Shown here in pieces: positions 18,455-27,800 of a DNA stretch of 64,000 nucleotides. The position numbers and the translations under genes were made by a program. Under the pieces are notes generated by a model, which did no database searches, had not been told where the DNA came from, and saw nothing but the letters and a program-made list of their open reading frames with translations. This DNA comes from Vibrio sp. MEBiC08052 (GTDB lineage Bacteria; Pseudomonadota; Gammaproteobacteria; Enterobacterales; Vibrionaceae), in contig NZ_KQ947476.1 of assembly GCF_001506075.1 (NCBI RefSeq), positions 347,217-411,216 on the forward strand, read 5' to 3'. Position 1 is the first letter of the stretch. Each line of letters begins with the position of its first letter.

Positions 18455-19330
18455 CTACCCTACAGAATGCAACTGTTGTGCAAGGGTAATAAACGCTTTC
18501 ACGGCCGGGCTGGCCTGATGACTGTCCAATACTGCCAGACCAATTCGCCGCTTGATTGGTGGAGATAATGGCCGACAAACATAGCGCTGCGAATCACAAT
18601 CAGGTAACGACGATTCCGCCACGACGGAAACCGCATCACCACTTTCGACAAGTGACAGAATACTGAGCAACTGGGATGTGCGATAGCGGATCTGCGGCCG
18701 CAGCTTTTCGGCATGAAACAGGCGAATCACCCACTCTCCGGATCCTGCCCCCGTCAAGATAAACGGATCGTAACACAGTGACGATAATGTCACGGACTCA
18801 AGCTGGCTCAATGGATGTGCCGCAGGCAGCAAAGCAACCATCTGATCGTCCAATAACGGAAACACATCCAGATCATTTTCCGGCAAAACCACAAAGCCCA
18901 CATCGACCCGACGCTCTCTCAACCACTGAATCACCTGAATATCCGGCCCTTCATCGACATAAATTTCGATCCCCGGAAATTTTTGTTGATACTGGTGAAT
19001 AATCTGAGGCAACAAGCGGACCGACGAGGTTGGGCCAAACGAACCGATGCGCAACATACCTTGCTTCATTCCCTGGGCATCTGTCGCTTCCTGACGCATT
19101 GTTTCTGCCACGCCCAGTAACGTACGAGAGCGCGCTAACAACCGAACCCCGATATCGGTCAGCTCGACGCGGCTCTGATGACGGTGGAACAGTTTCACCC
19201 CGAGTTCAGCTTCTAAAGATTTGATCGCATGTGACACCCCGGATTGGGAAATGCCGAGCCGCTGGGCCGCAATCGTGAAATGCAGGCTATCCGATAAAAC
19301 CGAAAATATTTCCAACTGCGTTAATGTCAT
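18455..19330 (-). CDS. LysR-family transcriptional regulator
   Basis: 291 residues. N-terminal winged helix-turn-helix (LEIFSVLSDSLHFTIAAQRLGISQSGVSHAIKSLEAELG, about 6-45), then the two-lobed periplasmic-binding-protein-like co-inducer domain (from about 88). It is divergent from the TPR protein and DMT transporter genes with a 126-bp shared intergenic region, so by the usual LysR logic it probably controls them and itself. The inducer is unknown. Confidence 0.93.
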   Translation of the reverse strand: MTLTQLEIFSVLSDSLHFTIAAQRLGISQSGVSHAIKSLEAELGVKLFHRHQSRVELTDIGVRLLARSRTLLGVAETMRQEATDAQGMKQGMLRIGSFGPTSSVRLLPQIIHQYQQKFPGIEIYVDEGPDIQVIQWLRERRVDVGFVVLPENDLDVFPLLDDQMVALLPAAHPLSQLESVTLSSLCYDPFILTGAGSGEWVIRLFHAEKLRPQIRYRTSQLLSILSLVESGDAVSVVAESSLPDCDSQRYVCRPLSPPIKRRIGLAVLDSHQASPAVKAFITLAQQLHSVG

Positions 19331-19456
19331 ACCAGCCTCATGAGTAAATGCTCATTTCCTTATGAGTGATCATATCGATAACTATATAAAACCATATGAA
19401 TCAAATCTTTTCTATGGTCTACACCATAAAAACAATAATGGCAAAGGAGTGGCGGT

Positions 19457-20677
19457 ATGGTTCATCAGTCACAACGCTCTACGGATGGCGTTTCATCTTT
19501 ATGGCCGGAAATCAACGGCTATTTTTTATCTTTTCAGGAAATTCCTGCACGTTGTCAGCCAAAAAATAAAACGCATCAGACGTTCTATCAGCTCTTGGCC
19601 GGATTTGACGGCACAACCAGTTGTGAAATCCGAGAGTTTTATCGTTTTAACTTACATCTTGCTCAAATGAACTGGCGCGAAATCCAAAGACCGGAATTTA
19701 AACTCATCTATCAGGCTTGTGAAGCCTGGACCCGGTTTCAGTATGAACAAGCCTATACGCTGATGAGAGTTCACTTAAAACGATTTCCGACCGATGTAAT
19801 TGCGCTGTATATCTTACATATGTTTGAGTTCTGTACCGGCAGAACCACTCGTTTGATCGATATGCTGGAACAGTGTGAATCAGCCTTGTCCCGCACCCAT
19901 GAGCTCTATCCTTTCTATCTCGCTATCAAGTCTTTCGTACTGTGTGAATGTCAGCAATACGAGCAAGCATTAGCCGCAGGCTGGGATTCTATCGAAACCC
20001 GTCCGGAAAATGTTTACGGTATCCACGCGGTTGTCCATGCGCTGCACGAAACCGGGCAATGGGAGCAAATCATCGAATTCTTAAATCACCGGGCTTCATC
20101 ATGGATGAATAATCCCGGGATGAAGATTCATATCTGCTGGCACCTTGTCATTGCCTACGAACAAAACCAGATGCCGGAAGCTGCCTTAGAGACCTTCCAC
20201 ACCTTGTGTGATATGAAAGAAACACCGTTTGCGAAACAAGATCTCGATGCGGTCGGGTTTCTATGGCGGCTTCATCTGAAATACACCGATCAGGGGTCTC
20301 AGAAACAATGGCAGAAACAGTGGCACAAACTCGCAACACTATGGACTGGCGTGATTGAAAACTCGGTTTCTTATCTCCACAAGCTCCATGCCGCGCTGTC
20401 ATTTTCTGCTACCAAACAACCTTTTCTGATTGAAAAACTCATTGCTGAGTGTGACGGCTTCGGTACTGACCCACAAACCCACCGAACTGGTGTTGCCATT
20501 TTAAGAGCCATTCATCAATTCACGCTCGGACAGTATCAAACCTGTTTATCTGAACTGGAACAGTGCCAGCAATCTTGGCACCTCATCGGTGGCAGTAATG
20601 CACAGCGCGACATACTCCGCCTGACTAAAGCGTATGCGGATCAACACGCACAGCACGCCCTCAACATAGCGAGTTAA
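19457..20677 (+). CDS. TPR protein of the TTC38 type
   Basis: 406 residues, helical throughout, with a TPR-like solenoid; the segment YPFYLAIKSFVLCECQQYEQALAAGWDSIETRPENVYGIHAVVHALHETGQ resembles TTC38-family proteins, a TPR group found in bacteria and eukaryotes with no established activity. Strong ribosome-binding site (AAAGGAG). Followed by the DMT transporter with a 6-bp gap, so the two form an operon facing away from the LysR gene. Confidence 0.82.
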   Translation: MVHQSQRSTDGVSSLWPEINGYFLSFQEIPARCQPKNKTHQTFYQLLAGFDGTTSCEIREFYRFNLHLAQMNWREIQRPEFKLIYQACEAWTRFQYEQAYTLMRVHLKRFPTDVIALYILHMFEFCTGRTTRLIDMLEQCESALSRTHELYPFYLAIKSFVLCECQQYEQALAAGWDSIETRPENVYGIHAVVHALHETGQWEQIIEFLNHRASSWMNNPGMKIHICWHLVIAYEQNQMPEAALETFHTLCDMKETPFAKQDLDAVGFLWRLHLKYTDQGSQKQWQKQWHKLATLWTGVIENSVSYLHKLHAALSFSATKQPFLIEKLIAECDGFGTDPQTHRTGVAILRAIHQFTLGQYQTCLSELEQCQQSWHLIGGSNAQRDILRLTKAYADQHAQHALNIAS

Positions 20678-20683
20678 ATAAAC

Positions 20684-21673
20684 ATGACCCATACAACAGA
20701 ACGTCCCCCTCGGCCGCGTGATCATCAGTCTCGTCACCCCGGCATCTATCTCAAACTCGCGTTGGTTTCTGTCATCTGGGGCGGAACATTTGTTGCCGGA
20801 CGGGCGATCAATCCGGAAATCCCACCGCTCGTCTCTGCAACACTGCGTTTCTTACTGGCCGGTGCAACACTGGTGCTGGTGTTAATCCTGACCGGCAGAG
20901 GCTTTATCCGCATCACCAAGAAGCAACTCGGTGTGCTGTTCGGACTCGGTTTCTGTGGCATCTACACTTATAACCTGTTTTTCTTTTATGGATTACAACA
21001 TATCAGTGCTTCCCGTGCCTCACTGATCGTTGCCGCCAATCCGGCCATAATTGCCATTGCCTCTTTTCTGTTCCACAAAGAACGGTTTTCACTCACACGC
21101 CTATGCGGCATTACCCTGTGTATTGCCGGGGCTGCCATGGTGATTATCAGCAAATCGCCTCAGGCTGTGCTTCAGACACAATCTTCGGGGCTCGGTGATC
21201 TGATGCTTGTCGGCTGCGTGCTCAGTTGGGTTGCCTACAGTGTATTCGGCAAGCGAACCGTACAGACCATTGGACCACTGCATACCGTAACTTACTCGGT
21301 TTTGGCCGGTGCAGCGATGCTCACGCTGACAACGCTGTTCAGCGGTCAGCTTGATGCCGGGGCACTGGCATCGATTCATATTCAGGACTTTATCAGCCTC
21401 AGCTATCTGGGTATCGTCGGGTCAGCACTTGCTTATATCTGGTACTACAGTGGCATTGAGAAGATTGGTGCAACCCGGGCAGGTGCTTTTATCGCACTCA
21501 ATCCCATCGCAGCAGTCTCACTCGGCGCGATTCTACTTGGTGAACGTCTCAGTGTTTTAATGGGCATCGGTGGCTTGCTTGCCGTTGTGGGGATTTTGCT
21601 CTGTAACCGACCAGAGCGCTCAAAGTCGAGCCGGATAACACCCGATCCGTTACTGGCCGCTCAGGGGCGCTAA
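20684..21673 (+). CDS. EamA/DMT-family inner-membrane transporter
   Basis: 329 residues with two EamA repeats and ten predicted helices: a short polar N-terminus, then ALVSVIWGGTFVAGRAINPEIPPL, typical of the RhaT/EamA exporters; the second repeat starts at LGDLMLVGCVLSWVAYSVFGK. Substrate unknown. Probably co-transcribed with the TTC38-like gene and under the divergent LysR regulator. No strong ribosome-binding site; translation may be coupled to the gene before it. Confidence 0.92.
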   Translation: MTHTTERPPRPRDHQSRHPGIYLKLALVSVIWGGTFVAGRAINPEIPPLVSATLRFLLAGATLVLVLILTGRGFIRITKKQLGVLFGLGFCGIYTYNLFFFYGLQHISASRASLIVAANPAIIAIASFLFHKERFSLTRLCGITLCIAGAAMVIISKSPQAVLQTQSSGLGDLMLVGCVLSWVAYSVFGKRTVQTIGPLHTVTYSVLAGAAMLTLTTLFSGQLDAGALASIHIQDFISLSYLGIVGSALAYIWYYSGIEKIGATRAGAFIALNPIAAVSLGAILLGERLSVLMGIGGLLAVVGILLCNRPERSKSSRITPDPLLAAQGR

Positions 21674-21789
21674 GTGATCGTATAAGGTCACCGGAGGATT
21701 TGAGCGATAAGATTGTTGAACGAACAATTGTTAAACGGACAGAAACGTTTCGGCGGTGAGTTTTTCAGTCATCTCATCAGTGTTCAAAA

Positions 21790-21815
21790 AATTGCCCACC
21801 GATCGGTGGGCAATT
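21790..21815 (-). terminator. Rho-independent terminator of the NRPS gene
   Basis: Self-complementary AATTGCCCACC-GATC-GGTGGGCAATT stem; on the minus strand it is followed by TTTTTT. It lies 34 bp after the NRPS stop codon and between two convergent genes, so it may also serve the transporter on the plus strand, where the T-tract is weaker. Confidence 0.85.
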
Positions 21816-21848
21816 GGTTTTATTGCAGTTCACTGAAAGAGCTTCCGG

Positions 21849-24800
21849 TTAGATATCCGTCACCAAAGTCCGGAATGTCGGCTGCATGATATCCGCAATC
21901 AAATTCACAAAAGGCGGTCTGAGCAAACTAAAGTGATCAGCTCGACTCTCAATGCAATGTAGATTGCGTGATTGTTCCTGCCAGGCTTCTTTGACACCGG
22001 CTTTCATATCTTGTGTCACCACCAGATTAACCAACGCATTCGGCTGTACCGCTGGCTGATAATGCGTCCGAATGTTGGTCGCGAAGACCCGGAAAATCCC
22101 ATCCAAATCATCCACACCAGTGTTGCCCGTCAGCACGCCTTGCTCAACCAGATAACCATGAACCAGCATCAACCGTTCTCTGTGATTGAGACCTTTCAGG
22201 TCTTGCTCTGTCAGGCCTAAAGCCGCACCTTGTCGCTCAAACTGCTTGATGAGCAGCATCAAGGCCGACAAGTCGCTGTATTCACGCGGTGTCTCATCCG
22301 GTGCTTCAGAATCAGCAATGGTCAGTGACGCCACTTGAATGCCTTCCGCTTCCAGCAGTGCGGCCAACTCGATAGCAACCCAGCCACCGAACGAGTGTCC
22401 GACGATATGAATCGGCCCGATACAGGTTCTCGACGCCAGTGCTTTCAGATAAAAAGCTGCGGCAGCTTGAACCGTTGTATGCGGAATATCATTGCCTTTC
22501 AGACCACGAGGCTGGAAGCCAAGCACAGTCCAGTCTGATTCAATAGACTGCACCAATCCCATAAAGGCACAGACATTGACACCCGCTCCGGGAATGCACA
22601 ACACCGTCGGTCCGTGACCATGGCCTTCCTGTAGGGTCACCAACGGGTCATATTCTGCATTACGCATCACTTTACCTGCGGCATAAGCTTTCTCCCGATC
22701 ATGCAGATCGTTTGAAATCGCCTGACCGAGATAGCCAATATAGGGTTCAACAATCAAGTGGTAATGCGTTGTACCCGGAATGGTCGTCGGACGAACCGAG
22801 GCCTCCGGCAAGAAGCGATCCCAACGCAGATAAGGCACCACATCGGCCGCTTCCCCTTCAGGACGTAACTCAGCGACATAAAGGTCGATATCGATGGGGA
22901 GATTTTTGTACTCATATTCAGCCCGGATTAACGCCTCGCGGTGCTGCATCCAGTTCATGAAATACGTGTCTGTCCACCCGGCAGGTAACATGCCCATATC
23001 TTTGGCCATCCGGTAGTGATCTTTCCACGTCATGCCCTCTTCCAGCGTACTTTCCGATTCGGCCAGACCATAGATGTCATACGCAAGACCATCGTAGATC
23101 TCTTTACTCATCAGCAGAATCTTCTGCTCTTCAGTCAGTTTTTCTTCACCTACATGACGCGGGACGATGGCTTTCTCTGCCGTCGTATCAATCACACCGA
23201 CGTATTCAATCTCCTGATCCTGTCCGAGAAGTTGTCTGGCAACTTCATAAGCCAGCGTGCCGCCCAGCGAAATTCCCGTCATCCGGTACGGTCCTTCCGG
23301 TTGAGTTTCACGGATAATTCTGGTGTAGCGTGCCGCGGCTCCCTGAATAGTGTAGAACGGTGGCGTATTACGCGCCGGTGCGACCAGACCGTAAACAGCA
23401 ATATCTTTATCGATATAAGAAGTCAGTAAGGGCGAATAAAGCATCTCCCCGCTGGCTTCCGGCACAATGAACAGTGGCCGCTGATCATCGGTGGCCGGAC
23501 GAAGTGCCACCGCATGCTCAATCAACACCTCGGAACTACGCTGGATATAATCGGCAATATCGGCAAGCCGGGATGCAGAAAACAGTGTCGAAAGTGTCAG
23601 TTCATAACCATGCTGACGGGCTTCGTTGAGAAACTGTACCGCAACCAGTGAGTGACCGCCCAATTCAAAGAAGCTGTCATTGCGCCCAACTTTTTCAACC
23701 CCGAGCAAGCGCTGCCAAATCGCAGCAATGGTCTCTTCCACTTCACCTTCCGGCGGAATATAAACCTGCGTGACAAAGTCATCCGCTTCCGGCTCCGGCA
23801 GTGACTTCCGATCCACCTTACCGTTCGGCGTCAGCGGAATCTGGTCGAGTTTGACATAAGCCACAGGCACCATGTAATCCGGCAGGCGAGCTGACAAGTA
23901 TGCCCGCAATGGCGCTGTCTGCGCATTCCCGACATAGTAAGCCAGCAAGCGCTGATCATTATTCTGTGTTTTAGCGGCAATCACGACGGCTTCAGCGACC
24001 CCGTGATGGGTACTCATACAGGCGCTGATTTCTCCCAGTTCGATCCGGAAACCCCGGATTTTAACCTGACTGTCATTGCGTCCCAGATATTCAATCGTCC
24101 CACCGGCAGTCCAGCGACCTAAATCGCCAGTGCGGTACATCCGGGCTCCGAATTCATAAGAATACGGATCATCGAGGAAACGTTCTTCCGTCATTTCGGG
24201 GCGGTTGAGATAACCTCTGGCAACACTCTTACCGCTGATATAAATTTCCCCTTTGACACCGATCGGAACCGGTTGCTGATACTCATCCAGAATATAGATA
24301 CTGGTATTATCGACCGGTGAACCGATATGCAGTAAATCGTCTGTCGGCTCAATCACGCCCGACGTTGCAACCACGGTGGTTTCGGTTGGCCCGTAGTTGT
24401 TGACCAGCGTAAAGGATGTTTCCGGATGCGGATGATGGTTCAATCGATCACCACCGACCAACAAAGTCCGCAGCGTTGGGTGTTCAAGTCGTCTTGACAG
24501 CACCAGTTCGGCAATCGGTGTGGACAAGAACCCCACTTCAATCGGTTGTGATATCCACCACGCCAGTAACTGCTCCGGATCGCGGGAAATATCGAGCGTC
24601 GGCAGCATCACATGTGCCCCGGTACAAAGTGGCGGCCAGACTTCCCAGACGGTCGCGTCGAAACCGACACCTGCCACACTGGAAACGCAAGTCCCGGCCT
24701 TGATCTCAAACGCCCGGTTGTGCCAGTGCACCAGATTCGCCAGATTGCGGTGTTCAATCATCACCCCTTTCGGTTGTCCGGTTGAGCCGGAGGTGTAAAT

Positions 24801-27800
24801 GATATAAGCCAGATGATCCGGTCGAATGTGCCCAGATTGCGGATTGGTAGCCGGATAATCGCGCCACATAAACATTTCTGTGCTGACGTTAATCACACGA
24901 ATTTCTGCTTTACCGACAATCGTTTCAGCATCGAGGATGCCGTCAGACAAAATCAATGTCGGCTGACTGTCGGAAACCATATATTGCAACCGATCAGCCG
25001 GATAAGTCGGATCCATCGGAATATAACAACCACCGGCCTTGAGTGTTGCCAGCATCGCAACAATGAAATCAGTGTTACGGTCAAAACAGAGGCCAACCCG
25101 CTGATCGGGAGCCACTCCGAAAGACCGCAGATAATACGCCAGACGGTTGGCTTGCCGATTCAGCTCACGATACGTCAGTTTCTGAGCATCACTCACCACC
25201 GCCAGCACATCCGGATACTCGGCTGCCTGCTGTTCAAACAGTCGGTGAACACAGATGTCAGTGACAGCGGAAGTTCGCGTTGCGTTCAGTTGGTTAATCA
25301 ATCTCCGGTATTCATCTTTCGGCAGGATATTCAACGAATGAATCAACCGTTTCGGTTCATCTTCCAACGCAGAAGTCAACTCACGTAAAGCACGCGTGAC
25401 CATCGCACCGACCCGTTCGCAACCAATACTTTCATCCACTTGAATATCTAAAGAAAACCCGTGTTTTGGATTATCATTCACTGACAGCGTAATCGGATAG
25501 TTAGTCCGCTCTTCCGTAAACAGCAGATTCATCGGTCCGGTGTCAATCCCGGTCTGACTGTTGCCCCCGTCATAACGATAGTTGAGCAGGCTGCTAAACA
25601 GCGGGGTTTGTGGCGCGACGCCACTACACTGCTGAGCCAGAGACAATGAACCATGCTCATACTCCAGCATTTCAGCCAAATGTCTGTGCGTATACTGAAC
25701 CGCTTCCGTGACCGTTTCATTAGACAGCGACAAACGCAGCGGTAATGTATTGAGGAACATCCCCAGCACCCGGTCAGCGCCTTCACCACCGGCCATCCGG
25801 CCAAACAGCACCGTACCGAAAACCACATTATCACGGCCAGTGGTCGCACGAACGACCAGCCCCCAAGCCAAGTGGAACAAGCTGGCAGCACTCACCCCCT
25901 GACGGCGCGCATGCTCCCGCAGCAACTGAGACAGATCATCATCAACCGGTAAATGCAGCTCATGGATTTCGTGACCATCGCCTTGCACATTGAGTAATCC
26001 GAATGGCGCAGAAGGCTCATCAATGTCACCGAGACGCTCACAGAAGTAAGCACTCTCTTTTTCCGGATCGCTGTCGAGGCGGCTCTCAAACACAAAGTTT
26101 CTGAATGGGAGCGGTGCAGGCAGTTGTTCCACCCGATTGAGCAGATGCGCCTGTACTTCTTCCATCATCAATTCTAATGTGGTGTGATCAAGACAGAAAT
26201 GGTGCATCAGTAAGCAGAGTAACCACCGTCCTTCAGCGGCATCTTCAACCTGATAGGCTTCAATCATCGGTGCCCGATGAACATCCAGACGGGTACTGCT
26301 TGGATCAAATTGCTGCTGAATTGCTTTGACCATGTTCGGACCGTCAAGGGTCAGAGGGGTCAGCGGCAACACCGCATCACGCCATACGACCTGCACAGGT
26401 ACGTCGAGCTGATCCCAGAAAAGACTGGTTCTGAGAATGTCATGCCGCTTCACGACGGCCTGAAGCGCATCAACAAACTGTTGCAACTCATCCTGACTGG
26501 CGAAAGCTTTGATCGCTCGCGTAATGTAAGGGTCACCTTTTTCTTCCAACAGATGATGGAATAAAATCCCTTCCTGTAACGGTGCCAGCGGATAGATATC
26601 CTGAATGTTCGCCGCACCACCGGGAACAGAAGCGGCAATGGTATCAATCTGAGACTGACTCAGTTCCACCAGTGAAAGCATCTCCGGGGTTATTTGCGTA
26701 CACCCTGCCGGAATCAGGTTGGATGGTACCTGACGCTCCGTTTTCAATGACTGACTCAATGTTTGCGCCAGACCGGCCAGTGTCGGGGTGGTAAACAGCG
26801 ATTTAATCGCCAGATGGTAATAGTGATGTCTCAACCGTTCGATCAACTGTACCGCCAACAGTGAGTGTCCGCCCAGTTCAAAGAAATTATCGTGGCGTCC
26901 CACTTGCTCAACGTTGAGCAACGATTGCCAGATCGAGGCCAGTAGCTGTTCGACATTACCGCGTGGCGCTTCGTAATGACGGTGCACAAATGCATCCGCA
27001 TCCGGCTCAGGTAACGCTCGGTAATCGACTTTGCCGTTTGCCGTCAGCGGAATGGCATCCAACCCGACAAATGCAGCCGGTACCATGTAGCTGGGCAGTG
27101 ATTCACTCAAGCGCTGTTTCAGTGATTCAATTTCAACTGACGCATTACGTTGGCTGGTGTAGTAAGCGACTAAACGCTCGGATGACTCACCGGCGTGCAA
27201 CACCGTAACAACGGCACTCTGAACCCCCGGACAAGCCTGCAAAGCCGTTGCAATTTCACCAAGCTCGATCCGGAAGCCACGAATTTTGACCTGATTATCA
27301 TTCCGGCCCTGATATTCAACCGAGCCATCCAAACGCCAGCGAGCGAGATCACCCGTGCGATACATTTTGCTCTCTGGCTGATTCGTGAAAGGATCGGCTA
27401 AAAACCGTTCTGCGGTCATATCCGGAAGATTCAGATATCCCCGGCTGACACTATTCCCGCCGATATAGATTTCACCGGTCACACCGAGTGGGACGGGGCG
27501 TAACGATTCATCAAGAATATAGATGCGTGTATTCGCAATCGGGCTGCCGATATGCAGCACATCATCCGCTGCCCGAATCGCGCCCGATGTCGCGACAACA
27601 GCCGTTTCCGTCGGACCGTAATTGTTCACCAGAGTATAAGAGACCGATTCATCCGGCTGGCGCGTCAGCCGATCACCACCGACCAACAGATACCGTAAGG
27701 TCTTCGGTGCCACCTGACGGGCAAAGGCAAGCTCAGCAATCGGTGTCGGTAAAAAACCGACTTCAATCGGTTGTTCAACCCACCAATTGAGCAGTTGCTC

